A DNA stretch of 64,000 nt from JALZHR01 sp036388475. Lineage in GTDB: Bacteria > Acidobacteriota > Blastocatellia > Pyrinomonadales > Pyrinomonadaceae. The position numbers and the translations under genes were made by a program. This document shows, piece by piece, positions 47,625 to 56,013 of the stretch; positions within the stretch are counted from its first letter, which is position 1, and each line of letters begins with the position of its first letter. The notes beneath the pieces are model-generated. The model searched no databases. It was not told the origin of the DNA and worked only from the letters and a program-made list of their open reading frames with translations. Location: contig DASVRT010000016.1 in the NCBI GenBank assembly GCA_036388475.1, forward strand, positions 1 to 64,000, written 5' to 3'.

Positions 47625-48077
47625 ATGTGTTTTACTGTCTGCATTGTTAAAAATCCAATCTATGTCTGGGACGCGCGGCGCGAGTGCGACGTGATGAATT
47701 GGGATTCGGGTCAGGGCGACCGCCGCTTGGATTTTTACTTTGACATAGACGATTTGAACGCGCTGCAAAATTTTCTCGATATAAAATTAACGGGAACTGA
47801 TTATCTGGAAGGCGAGAGCTTCGGCGAAAACGAAGAACGCCTGAAGCGTATGTATCTGGAAGCCGCTAAAGAAAAGGGATATGAAATGCTCGGGCGCATC
47901 TGGTATTGCTATGACCACGCCATTTATTTTCCGCCGGAAATCAACCGGCTTCTCGCCGAATGTCAAAAGCTTAAAGAGAACGCACAAAATCCGGAACAGT
48001 CGGCGGCGATGGACAAGCTTATAAACGCTTGCGGCGAAGCGTTTAAAACCGAAAGCGGAATTTATCTGGAATTTTAA
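47625..48077 (+). CDS. Hypothetical protein in SUF operon
   Basis: A 150-aa soluble acidic protein with six cysteines (MCFTVC at the start and others at WYCYD, AECQ and INACGE). No family recognised. It has an N-terminal beta-type part, then helices. Position between sufS and sufU, 14 bp after sufS and 10 bp before a cupin, suggests co-expression with iron-sulfur assembly; no further claim can be made. Confidence 0.7.
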   Translation: MCFTVCIVKNPIYVWDARRECDVMNWDSGQGDRRLDFYFDIDDLNALQNFLDIKLTGTDYLEGESFGENEERLKRMYLEAAKEKGYEMLGRIWYCYDHAIYFPPEINRLLAECQKLKENAQNPEQSAAMDKLINACGEAFKTESGIYLEF

Positions 48078-48087
48078 TCGGGATAAA

Positions 48088-48450
48088 ATGGAAAAAGTTA
48101 ATCTAGCCGAAAAATTCGCTTTGATTGGCGAGCATTGGCGACCGAAAGTCGTCGGCGAGCTGAACAATCAGGAAATAAAGCTCGTTAAATTCAAAGGCGA
48201 ATTTCCGTGGCATCATCACGAAGCGGAAGACGAAATGTTTCTCGCCGTGAAGGGAAGTTTTCGCCTCGAATTCCGCGATAAAACGGTCGAATTAAGCGCA
48301 GGCGAATTTGTGATTGTGCCGCGCGGCGTCGAGCATCGACCCGTCGCCGACGAAGAAGTCGAAGTTTTATTGTTTGAGCCGAAAAACTTAAAAAACACGG
48401 GCAACATCGAAGACGAAAAATTTACCGCGCCGGTCGGAGATAAAATTTAA
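48088..48450 (+). CDS. Cupin domain protein
   Basis: A 120-aa single-domain cupin. Motif 1 is FPWHHHEAEDEMFLAVKGSF with three His and a Glu as metal ligands; motif 2 is PRGVEHRPVA with its His. The protein is otherwise a small beta-barrel. This Cupin_2 type often binds Fe, Mn or Ni and has varied or unknown substrates. It lies between the hypothetical gene and sufU, with a short spacer of repeated GAAATC-like words before sufU (48451-48480). Confidence 0.85.
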   Translation: MEKVNLAEKFALIGEHWRPKVVGELNNQEIKLVKFKGEFPWHHHEAEDEMFLAVKGSFRLEFRDKTVELSAGEFVIVPRGVEHRPVADEEVEVLLFEPKNLKNTGNIEDEKFTAPVGDKI

Positions 48451-48490
48451 CGGCAATCCGAAATCGGAAATCTAAAATCAAAAATATCTT

Positions 48491-48940
48491 ATGTCGGAAT
48501 TAAGCGATTTATATCAGGAAGTAATTTTAGAACACAACAAAAATCCGCGAAATTTTCGCGAGATTGAAAACGCGGACAGAACCGCCGAAGGACATAATCC
48601 GCTGTGCGGCGACCAGTTGAAGCTGTATCTGATGATGGAAGACGATACGGTCAAAGACGTAGCGTTTAAAGGCTCGGGCTGCGCGATTTCAAAAGCGTCG
48701 GCTTCGATGATGACGCAGGTTATAAAGGGCAAAAATCGCGAGGAAGCCGAAGTTTTATTTGACGAATTTCACCGTATGGTTCTGGGCGAAATGGACGAAG
48801 AAGCCGAAGAAAATCGTCTCGGAAAACTCAAAATCTTTGCCGGCGTGCGCGAGTTTCCGGCGCGCGTGAAATGCGCTTCTTTAAGCTGGCACACGCTTCA
48901 CGCCGCGCTCAATAACGAAGATGTGGTTTCCACCGAATAA
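48491..48940 (+). CDS. sufU: Zn-dependent sulfurtransferase SufU
   Basis: A 149-aa SufU. The zinc ligands C39, D41, C64 and C128 are in LCGDQL, GSGCAIS and VKCASLSW. The longer distance between the second and third Cys marks SufU against IscU. SufU accepts persulfide sulfur from SufS and passes it to SufBC2D, as in Gram-positive SUF systems; no SufE or SufA gene is seen in this window. The stop overlaps the following ATG (TAATG). Confidence 0.95.
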   Translation: MSELSDLYQEVILEHNKNPRNFREIENADRTAEGHNPLCGDQLKLYLMMEDDTVKDVAFKGSGCAISKASASMMTQVIKGKNREEAEVLFDEFHRMVLGEMDEEAEENRLGKLKIFAGVREFPARVKCASLSWHTLHAALNNEDVVSTE

Positions 48941-49377
48941 TGAAAACAGCGTTTGTTTTACAGCGAATTTTGCCGCCTTTGTGGTGCGGAATGCTGTGCG
49001 CGATTGCCGCGGAAGCGCAACTGAAATTTCAAGCGCCGGGCATTACGCGCGAGCTCGGACTCGGCATCGGGAAAATCGTTTTTACGGCTCTGAATCGCGT
49101 CGAATGCGTGCTGGCAGTTCTGCTGGCAATCGCGCTTTTCGCTTTTGCGGGCGCGCGGCGGGCGCAAATCGTTTTCGGCGTAATTGCCGCCATTTTGCTG
49201 GCGCAGACCGCCTGGCTGATTCCGCTTTTGATTGAGAGAATAGATTTGATAACGAGCGGGCAAACTCCGCCCGCCTCGCCGGCGCATTTCGTTTACATCG
49301 CTTTTGAGATGGCTAAAATATTGCTTTTATTAATTTTAAGCGTTTTGCTGAATCTGCCGGACAAAGTCGAAAAATGA
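48940..49377 (+). CDS. Small integral membrane protein, DUF4149-like
   Basis: A 145-aa protein with four hydrophobic helices (about 5-28, 45-75, 78-100 and 113-137). The KIVFTALNRVECVLAVLLA segment fits the DUF4149 type of small membrane protein loosely. Function unknown. It is translationally coupled to sufU (TAATG) and overlaps the haemoglobin gene by four bases (ATGA), so it sits in the operon's tail. Confidence 0.7.
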   Translation: MKTAFVLQRILPPLWCGMLCAIAAEAQLKFQAPGITRELGLGIGKIVFTALNRVECVLAVLLAIALFAFAGARRAQIVFGVIAAILLAQTAWLIPLLIERIDLITSGQTPPASPAHFVYIAFEMAKILLLLILSVLLNLPDKVEK

Positions 49378-49790
49378 AACGGGATATTGAAAACCGCGCG
49401 GATTTAGAGCGGCTTTTAACGGAATTTTATAAAATCGCCACAGTGGATGCGGAAATCGGGCATCATTTTGCCGGATTGGATTTAGCCGCGCATCTGCCGG
49501 TTATCGTCGATTTCTGGGAAAAAATTCTGTTCGGCAAACAAGTTTATTTCGGCAATCCGCTTTTTGTTCACCAAAAAATAAACGAGAAATCGCCGCTCGA
49601 ATTAGAACATTTTCGTCGCTGGTTCGAAATTTTCAGCCAAACGGTCGATAAACTTTTCGCCGGCGAAACGGCGGAAAACGCCAAGCTGCGCGCTAAAATG
49701 ATTGCGCACAGTCTTCATCAAAGAATTCACGAGCAGGATTTTCCCGGCGTACAGATTTCGTTAACTACAGAGAGAGAAATAAAACCATAG
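49374..49790 (+). CDS. Group III truncated haemoglobin
   Basis: A 138-aa globin of the short group III type. Visible markers are FYKIATVDAEIGHHFAG in the B helix region, FWEKILFGKQVYFGNP, the proximal His in FVHQKINEK, and FRRWFEIF in the G helix. Such globins bind oxygen or NO; in this operon one role may be protection of iron-sulfur assembly from NO or oxygen, which is an inference from context. ATGA overlap with the preceding gene. Confidence 0.88.
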   Translation: MKRDIENRADLERLLTEFYKIATVDAEIGHHFAGLDLAAHLPVIVDFWEKILFGKQVYFGNPLFVHQKINEKSPLELEHFRRWFEIFSQTVDKLFAGETAENAKLRAKMIAHSLHQRIHEQDFPGVQISLTTEREIKP

Positions 49791-49807
49791 ATTCACGGGC
49801 ATAATTT

Positions 49808-49884
49808 AACAGGATAGGCGGGATAATCAGGATAAAAAGAAAAATTCAATGTTCTTAGTTTTAAATTATCCTGTCTATCCTGTT
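49808..49884. repeat. ACAGGATA-type hairpin repeat at the end of the SUF operon
   Basis: Arm 49808-49827 pairs with 49865-49884 over 20 positions with two mismatches, both tolerable as G-U pairs in RNA. It begins 18 bp after the haemoglobin stop and could end the SUF transcript. A related smaller hairpin is at 55955-55982 and an isolated half at about 57149-57168. Confidence 0.65.
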
Positions 49885-50018
49885 TGAATCCGCGTTAATT
49901 GTGTAAATATGTGATTTCGCGCTCTTTGTTTAGAAAACCTGCATTTGTGAAATGCGCGAACGTGTGGGAAAATCACCGCAATCTTTTTAGACGACGAAGC
50001 TTTCATAAAAAACTCGAA

Positions 50019-51518
50019 ATGCAACCGACGGAAAAAAATCAAAAGATTTTTTTTGCAGATAAATTTTCGCTTTTTACGCGGCTCGGAACCGGGATTTTGA
50101 GCGTTTTATTTTTGTCTCTGATAATTTCGCGGCTCGCATTTCCTTTCGATAACGGCATTCTCGAAGCGTTTAACTGGCTGCCGGCGCAGCATATTCTGGA
50201 AGGCGAAAATCCATACGCTTTCGCTTTGACGCCGCCTTACAGTATGACGCCCTACGGCGCGGTTTTTTACGCTTTGCTTGCCGCCGGTCAAAAGCTTTTC
50301 GGGTTTCAATTGTGGTGGGGAAGAATTTTATCCGTTTTGGCTTTCGCCTTTTGCCTGTGGTCGGTGGCGAAAATCACGAAAAAAATAACGCGCGCTAAAG
50401 AAGCCGCCTGGCTGGCTTTTTTGGCGGGTCTGGCGATGTTTCCCGCGCAATTCTGGATTGGCTCGGTCAGACCTGATTTGATTGCTTTCGCTTTTGTCGC
50501 GGGCGCGCTGTGGCTGATTTTTACGCGGGTTGAAGAAAATAAAAAAACGTCCGTTTGGATGGTCGCCGGAATCGTTTCGTTGTCGTGCGCGGCTTTTTTT
50601 ACCAAGCAGACGTTTTTTTTTACCGCCGGAATCGCTTTTTTGCGGTTTCTGCAACTGGGAAAACGGCGCGAAGCCGTTTTCACCGTTTTCGCTTTTGCCG
50701 CTTTGGCGGCGGCGGGAATCTTTTTGTTAAATTACACTTCCGGCGGCGATTACGTCTGGCAGCATTGGACGCACGCGCAGCGGCTGACTTTCAGTTGGCG
50801 TCAGGCGATAAACGAATTTTTGAAATTACTCAAAACGCCGGTGTTTTTCTCGGCGCTGGTTTTTCTGTTTATTTTTATTTACCGGAAACGAAAATTTCTT
50901 TTTCAAACCGGCGGCGAAAAGTTATTTGAAGCTTTGCGCGCGCCGAAATTGTTGATTTTGTTTTACTTTTTGATTTCTCTCGGCTGGGCTTTCATTTCGA
51001 GCGGCAGAGTCGGCGCAAACGTCAATTATTATATCGAAAGCTCGCTTTTGCTGGCGATTGGCGGCGGGTTTATTTACGCGAATTTCAAGAGAGATTCTTT
51101 GCCGAAACTCGCTTTGGCGATGATTGTTTTATTCACGTCGGGCGGCGCGTTTCAACTGGCGAGGATTCTGCACGGCGAGTATTTTCGGTGGCAGGCGGTC
51201 GGGTATTATCGCGAGATTTTAGACCGCACGGCAAAATTCACGCCGCCCGGCAGCGACTGCATCAGCGTCGCCGCCGAACTGGTCGTGTGGAGCGGCTGTC
51301 GTTTCCAATTCGACGATTTCAGCGAGTACGAGCACGGCTGGTCGCCGGAGCTGCGCGAGGCTTTCGAGAGAGAAGTGAAAACGGGTCGTTACGCGGCGAT
51401 TTTGTGGTATGATGATGTCTTGCAAACACGATTTCCGAATTATCGTTTAGTGCCTATGTCGCAAAGCGCGCCGGAACGGTCTTTTCCCATTTATCTCTAC
51501 GTGCCGGTGAGTCCCTAA
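50019..51518 (+). CDS. GT-C type membrane glycosyltransferase or mannosyltransferase-like protein
   Basis: A 499-aa protein with about ten membrane helices. After the first helix there is an exoplasmic loop with EGENPYAFALTPPYSMTPYG, like the acidic and NPY region of GT-C (GT39/GT87-like) transferases that use lipid-linked sugars. Later come IGSVRPDLIAFAFV and a C-terminal soluble domain (about 385-499). The acceptor is unknown. ATG at 50019 is chosen because the open frame back to 49899 codes for a basic segment from AT-rich spacer unlike the rest of the family. A GT2 transferase and an SDR follow, suggesting a cell-surface glycan set. Confidence 0.7.
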   Translation: MQPTEKNQKIFFADKFSLFTRLGTGILSVLFLSLIISRLAFPFDNGILEAFNWLPAQHILEGENPYAFALTPPYSMTPYGAVFYALLAAGQKLFGFQLWWGRILSVLAFAFCLWSVAKITKKITRAKEAAWLAFLAGLAMFPAQFWIGSVRPDLIAFAFVAGALWLIFTRVEENKKTSVWMVAGIVSLSCAAFFTKQTFFFTAGIAFLRFLQLGKRREAVFTVFAFAALAAAGIFLLNYTSGGDYVWQHWTHAQRLTFSWRQAINEFLKLLKTPVFFSALVFLFIFIYRKRKFLFQTGGEKLFEALRAPKLLILFYFLISLGWAFISSGRVGANVNYYIESSLLLAIGGGFIYANFKRDSLPKLALAMIVLFTSGGAFQLARILHGEYFRWQAVGYYREILDRTAKFTPPGSDCISVAAELVVWSGCRFQFDDFSEYEHGWSPELREAFEREVKTGRYAAILWYDDVLQTRFPNYRLVPMSQSAPERSFPIYLYVPVSP

Positions 51519-51621
51519 TTGCGGTTTATCGAATTTGAAGTTTTTTTATTTCAGGATTTTGCATCCTTGCTAACGTGCGGGTCGCAGCCTTTTTGCGTGT
51601 TTCGCGGCAATATCTTTTTCT

Positions 51622-52389
51622 ATGCAAAGTAAAAAATCGCGTCCGGGCATCAGCGTTTTTTTCCCCGCTTACAATGACGCTAAATCAATCGGCAAGCTGG
51701 TCGCCGACGCGCTGGAAATTTTGCCGTCTCTGGCGGACGATTACGAGATTATCGTCGTCAACGACGGAAGCACCGACGAAACGGGCGAAGTTTTGCGGCA
51801 GTTGGAAGCGAGACATAAAGCGTTGCGCGTCGTCCGGCACGAGACGAATAAAGGCTACGGCGGCGCTCTGCAAAGCGGTTTTCGCGCCGCGCGCCTTGAT
51901 TTGATTTTTTACACCGACGGCGACGGGCAATACGACGTGGGCGAGCTAAAAAAACTTTACGCTTTGCTCGACGAAAAAACGGACGTGGTAAACGGCTACA
52001 AGCTGGAGCGCGGCGACAAAATAAACCGCAAAGTCGTCGGCGGTTTTTACAATCGCCTGGCGCATTTGATGTTTTCTTTGCCCGTCTCCGACATTGATTG
52101 CGATTTTCGCTTGATTCGCAAAGAGTTTTCGGACAAAATAGCTCTATCTTCAACAAGCGGTAGTATTTGTGTCGAGCTCATTTACAAACTTAAGCGGGCG
52201 GGCGCGCGTTTTCGCGAAACCGGCGTTAATCATTACGAGCGTCCGTTCGGCAAATCGCAGTTTTTTACCGTTCGGCGCGTGACAAAAACTTTACTCGATT
52301 TTTTTTTCCTGTGGCTGCGGCTCGTGGTTCTGCGAAAAAACGGCGACAATCTGCTGTTATTCGCGCTGATTCTTTCGGAACGCTTATAA
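51622..52389 (+). CDS. GT2 family glycosyltransferase (DPM1-like)
   Basis: A 255-aa cytoplasmic GT2 transferase. The nucleotide-sugar fold shows FFPAYNDAKSIGKLV at the start, VVNDGSTDETGE, the NKGYGGALQSGF loop and the metal-binding DGDGQYD (DxD type). The C-terminal half has amphipathic segments (RRVTKTLLDFFFLWLRLVV) that may touch the membrane. Such enzymes make polyprenyl-phosphate sugars, the donor for GT-C transferases like the upstream gene; this pairing is inferred. It starts 103 bp after that gene and ends 3 bp before the SDR gene. Confidence 0.9.
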   Translation: MQSKKSRPGISVFFPAYNDAKSIGKLVADALEILPSLADDYEIIVVNDGSTDETGEVLRQLEARHKALRVVRHETNKGYGGALQSGFRAARLDLIFYTDGDGQYDVGELKKLYALLDEKTDVVNGYKLERGDKINRKVVGGFYNRLAHLMFSLPVSDIDCDFRLIRKEFSDKIALSSTSGSICVELIYKLKRAGARFRETGVNHYERPFGKSQFFTVRRVTKTLLDFFFLWLRLVVLRKNGDNLLLFALILSERL

Positions 52390-52392
52390 TTT

Positions 52393-53448
52393 ATGAGTAT
52401 TTTACCCGAAAAATATAAAGGTCGCTCGGTTTTGATAACCGGCGGATTAGGTTTTATCGGCAGCAACCTGGCGCGGCGGCTGGCTGAAACCGGCGACGTC
52501 GACATCACCATTATCGACTCGCTCAGCGACGACCAGGGCGGAAGTTTATACAACATCGAAGACATCAAAGACCGCGTCAAGCTGCACGCCGCCGATATGG
52601 GCGACAGCTGGGTGATTAATCATCTGGTCGGCGGCGTCGATTATATTTTTAATCTGGCGGGCAGCATCAGCCATCTGGATTCGATGCGCGTGCCGCACCG
52701 TGATTTGCAGCTCAATTGCGCGATTCATCTGACTTTGCTCGAAGCCTGCCGGATGTTTAACCCGCACGTCAAAATCGTTTTTACCAGCACGCGCCAGGTT
52801 TACGGCAAACCCGCTTATCTGCCGATTGACGAGCAGCACCGGGTCCAGCCGATGGACATCAACGGCATCAACAAATACGCGGCGGAGATGTATCATCTGC
52901 TTTACCAGCGGGCTTACGGCTTGCGAACGGTAAACTTGCGCCTGACAAACACTTACGGACCGCGCCAGCAGATGCATCATAACCGGCAGGGCTTTATCGC
53001 GTGGTTTATCCGGCAGGCGATGGACGGCGAAACCATCGAGCTTTTCGGCGACGGCAGACAAAGCCGCGATTTGAATTACGTCGATGACGTGGTTGACGCG
53101 CTGCTGCTGGCGGGTTTAAGCGAGGAAGCCGAAGGCGAAATTTTTAATCTCGGACATCATCAAATCGTCACCCTGGCGGAAATCGCCAATAAGCTGATTA
53201 ATCTCACGGGGCGCGGCGCGGTCGTCGGCGTTCCTTTTCCGCCCGAGCGCCAGTTGACCGATGTCGGCAACTGCAATTGCAGCTACAAAAAAATCGAGCA
53301 GGTTTTGGGCTGGCGTCCGCAGGTCGATTTGGACGAAGGCTTAAAACGCACGATTGAATTTTATCAACAAAATCGCGAACGTTACTGGGATGCGGCGGAC
53401 GAAAACACGATTTCCAAATCTTATTCGGCGCTACGACGCGTCAAGTGA
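52393..53448 (+). CDS. Extended SDR, NAD-dependent epimerase/dehydratase family, atypical active site
   Basis: A 351-aa extended SDR with the NAD-binding TGGLGFIGSN near the start (about 17-26) and the SDR FNLAG motif. The catalytic YxxxK segment reads NGINK (about 157-161): the Lys is present but Asn replaces the usual Tyr. The residues that follow (YAAEMYHLLYQRAYG) contain Tyr at shifted positions, and substrate-side TNTYGPRQQMHHNRQ is intact. The family includes UDP-sugar epimerases and dehydratases; the substrate here is unknown. It runs after the GT2 gene in a glycan cluster, and the methyltransferase gene converges on it from the other side. Confidence 0.85.
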   Translation: MSILPEKYKGRSVLITGGLGFIGSNLARRLAETGDVDITIIDSLSDDQGGSLYNIEDIKDRVKLHAADMGDSWVINHLVGGVDYIFNLAGSISHLDSMRVPHRDLQLNCAIHLTLLEACRMFNPHVKIVFTSTRQVYGKPAYLPIDEQHRVQPMDINGINKYAAEMYHLLYQRAYGLRTVNLRLTNTYGPRQQMHHNRQGFIAWFIRQAMDGETIELFGDGRQSRDLNYVDDVVDALLLAGLSEEAEGEIFNLGHHQIVTLAEIANKLINLTGRGAVVGVPFPPERQLTDVGNCNCSYKKIEQVLGWRPQVDLDEGLKRTIEFYQQNRERYWDAADENTISKSYSALRRVK

Positions 53449-53452
53449 AAAT

Positions 53453-54214
53453 TCAGTCTTTTCGCACGACGCAAATCGCCGACAAACCAAAAGGAAATCT
53501 CGCGTTCGAACGTTTCAGAAATTTTGCTTCGGAAAGTAAAGCCCGCGTCAAAACACGGTTCAGCCATTCCATCGAAGGCGGAAAAGGTTTTACGTCCGAG
53601 CCTTTATCGGATAAACCTATCGGCTTGAAAAGCAAGCGGCGAACGACGGCGAGCGGAAACGGCAGCGTGTTCGCATAAGTTTTCCGCAAAACCGTAAAAC
53701 CGGCGTTTTCAAGTTTCTGCGACAATTCCCGGACGGTGTATCGGCGCTGCGTGTTTAAAGCTTTATCGTGCCCGCTCCGCATCCATTCGTAAGCCGCCGC
53801 GCGCACAAACGCCGTGCCTTTCGGCTTTAAAACGCGATGCATTTCCGCAATCGCTTTTTCGTCCGCTTTTTCGCCCGGAATCTGCACCAGCACGTCAAAG
53901 CTCGTCACCAAATCAAAACTCGCGTCCGAGAAAGGCAATTCGGTCGCCGAGGCTTGTGTCAAAAAATTCTCGCCGCGCTCGCGGCAAAAATCCAGCGCCG
54001 TTTTTTCGACGTCGAGTCCTTTGACGGCTTCGGCTTTCGCGTAGCGTTCGAGCCATTTCAGGTTTAATCCCGTGCCGCAGCCGATGTCCAGAATATTTTC
54101 AATCTCCGGCGGGCAGAACTCGTCCAGCAGCGCGGCGGAAATCTCGCGCATTCCGGCAAACCACCAGAGCTTTTCCTCGACCTCGTAGAGATAAACAAAA
54201 TCTTCCGTCCGCAT
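53453..54214 (-). CDS. Class I SAM-dependent methyltransferase
   Basis: A 253-aa methyltransferase of the Methyltransf_11 type. SAM-binding motif I is ILDIGCGTGLNLKWL (about 41-55), motif II around GLDVEKTALD, and post-motif ASFDLVTSFDVLVQ and HRVLKPKGTAFVR. No substrate domain identifies the target; a sugar or small metabolite is plausible because of the neighbouring glycan genes. It ends four bases from the converging SDR gene. An opposite promoter region of about 190 bp separates it from the VWA gene. Confidence 0.88.
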   Translation of the reverse strand: MRTEDFVYLYEVEEKLWWFAGMREISAALLDEFCPPEIENILDIGCGTGLNLKWLERYAKAEAVKGLDVEKTALDFCRERGENFLTQASATELPFSDASFDLVTSFDVLVQIPGEKADEKAIAEMHRVLKPKGTAFVRAAAYEWMRSGHDKALNTQRRYTVRELSQKLENAGFTVLRKTYANTLPFPLAVVRRLLFKPIGLSDKGSDVKPFPPSMEWLNRVLTRALLSEAKFLKRSNARFPFGLSAICVVRKD

Positions 54215-54406
54215 ATTTTTTACATTGTGTTCGATAAAAGCTTAAGAAGCAAAAGTAAAGGAATTCCGGAGAGTAGAAATGTTTCGGCTCCGGGTCAAGC
54301 AACTTAATTTCCGTTCAAAGAATCCTTTAGACAAAGGGCGTTGCAAAGTTTATTGATAAAGTTCTCCCGAAATCTGAAAAATTCTTATTAAACAAAGGAG
54401 AAAGTA

Positions 54407-55909
54407 ATGAAAGTCGTTCGTTTTGGCGGAATGCTGTTTGCTTTGGTCGCAGTGTTTTTGTGTTTCGGCATAAATGTTTTGGCGCAGGAGAGTGCTTCTT
54501 CGGCGTCGGTTTCCCGAACTCGCGCGATTTCGAATTCGAATCCGCAGGCTACAACTTCGAATTCGCCGAACAGCGGTTCGAGAAATTCAAATTATTACGA
54601 GCCGCGCGTTGCTTTTAAGCTGCCCGACGAGGTAGCGGTCGAAGAATTCGTCAATTATCACCGGCATCGCCTGCCGCTTCCGAAATCGGGACAGGCAGTG
54701 GCGCTGGACGCTCGCTGGGGAAACAGCGAATTTTCCAGGGCGCAGCGCGAAGCCGTTTTGCAAATCGGTTTTACGACTCCGAACGTTAACGAAAGAACCG
54801 ATTTGCGCCCGCTGAATTTGTCGCTGGTGATTGATAAAAGCGGTTCGATGGCGGAAAGCGATAAAATGTCGCGCGTCAAAGAATCTTTGCGGACGATGAT
54901 TGGAAAATTGCGTCCCGAAGATATTGTTTCAATCGTTGTTTTCGACACCGGCGCGCAGGTTTTGTTTCCGGCAAGCCGCATCGGCGACGGTTATGAATTG
55001 AGACGGGCGATTGACTGCATCGAGCCGGGCGGCTCGACCAATCTGCACGCCGGCTTGATGCTCGGCTATCACGAAGCGCAGAAAAATTTTCTGAAAGACG
55101 CGACCAACCGCGTTATTTTATTGACCGACGGCATCGCCAATGTCGGCGTCGTCGAGCCGACGAAGATTGCCGCCGCGTCTTCCGAATACAACGGTCAGGG
55201 CATCGACCTTTCGACGATCGGCGTCGGCTTGGATTTAAACAACGACCTTTTGCGCGGTTTAGCCGAATCGGGACGCGGGCTTTATCATTTTGTCTCCGAT
55301 TATCAGGACATCGAAAAGGTTTTCGTCAACGAAGTGCAAAGTCTGGTCTCGTCGGTGGCGAAAAAAGTCGAAGTCAGCGTCGATTACGACGCGAATCTGC
55401 AAATTGAAAAAATCTACGGTTACGCGCCGCGCGTGCGGGCAAACGGTTTTTCAATCAATCTGGACAATATGAACAACGGTTTGACGCAGGTCGTGATGGT
55501 GCGTTTTCGCGCGCGCAACGCGACGAGAAATTCTCTGCCCGTAAAAGTTCGCCTGTCGTATTTTGATGTCAAACGCAAACAGATGGTCGAACAGGTCGAG
55601 CAAGTCAGCTTAACGCCGTCGAGACAGGATTCGTGCGAGCTTTTAGCCGACGGGGAAGTGAAGAAAAATTACACGATTGCCGAGCTTGCCCAGTCGCTTT
55701 TCGATATGACCGAAGCCGCGCGGCGACAAAATTACCGCGAAGCCGAAAATTTTCTCAACGCCTCGACCGCCGACGCTTACCGTCGCTATCCGAATATGGA
55801 AGACAAGGATATTCGCTTCGTTTTGAATATCATCGAAGGCTACCGGCGCGACCTGAAAACCTTTAATCAACAAAGAATAAAAAGCAGCGATTGCGGCACG
55901 TGCAGGTAA
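54407..55909 (+). CDS. Secreted VWA domain protein (YfbK-like)
   Basis: A 500-aa protein with a signal peptide (cleavage near LAQES, about residue 27) and a Ser/Asn/Thr-rich spacer. A N-terminal extension (VAVEEFVNYHRHRLPLP) typical of YfbK-type proteins follows, then a VWA domain at about 137-315 with the MIDAS motif DKSGS (143-147) and VILLTDG. C-terminally there is a beta-rich part and a DUF3520-like segment. VWA domains bind metal and protein ligands; in this class the partner is unknown. AAAGGAG precedes the ATG. Confidence 0.88.
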   Translation: MKVVRFGGMLFALVAVFLCFGINVLAQESASSASVSRTRAISNSNPQATTSNSPNSGSRNSNYYEPRVAFKLPDEVAVEEFVNYHRHRLPLPKSGQAVALDARWGNSEFSRAQREAVLQIGFTTPNVNERTDLRPLNLSLVIDKSGSMAESDKMSRVKESLRTMIGKLRPEDIVSIVVFDTGAQVLFPASRIGDGYELRRAIDCIEPGGSTNLHAGLMLGYHEAQKNFLKDATNRVILLTDGIANVGVVEPTKIAAASSEYNGQGIDLSTIGVGLDLNNDLLRGLAESGRGLYHFVSDYQDIEKVFVNEVQSLVSSVAKKVEVSVDYDANLQIEKIYGYAPRVRANGFSINLDNMNNGLTQVVMVRFRARNATRNSLPVKVRLSYFDVKRKQMVEQVEQVSLTPSRQDSCELLADGEVKKNYTIAELAQSLFDMTEAARRQNYREAENFLNASTADAYRRYPNMEDKDIRFVLNIIEGYRRDLKTFNQQRIKSSDCGTCR

Positions 55910-55954
55910 TTTTCCAGCCGCCGGAACATTCAAACCGCAAATAAACCGGGATGG

Positions 55955-55982
55955 ACAGGATAGGCGAAATTGCTTATCCTGT
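55955..55982 (+). repeat. ACAGGATA-type hairpin after the VWA gene
   Basis: Arms 55955-55965 and 55972-55982 pair over 11 positions (one G-U) with a 6-nt loop, 45 bp after the VWA stop. It belongs to the same repeat family as 49808-49884 and may reduce read-through into the enolase gene. Confidence 0.6.
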
Positions 55983-56013
55983 TTGTTTGCGCCCGCACGC
56001 GCAATTTCCGCCA

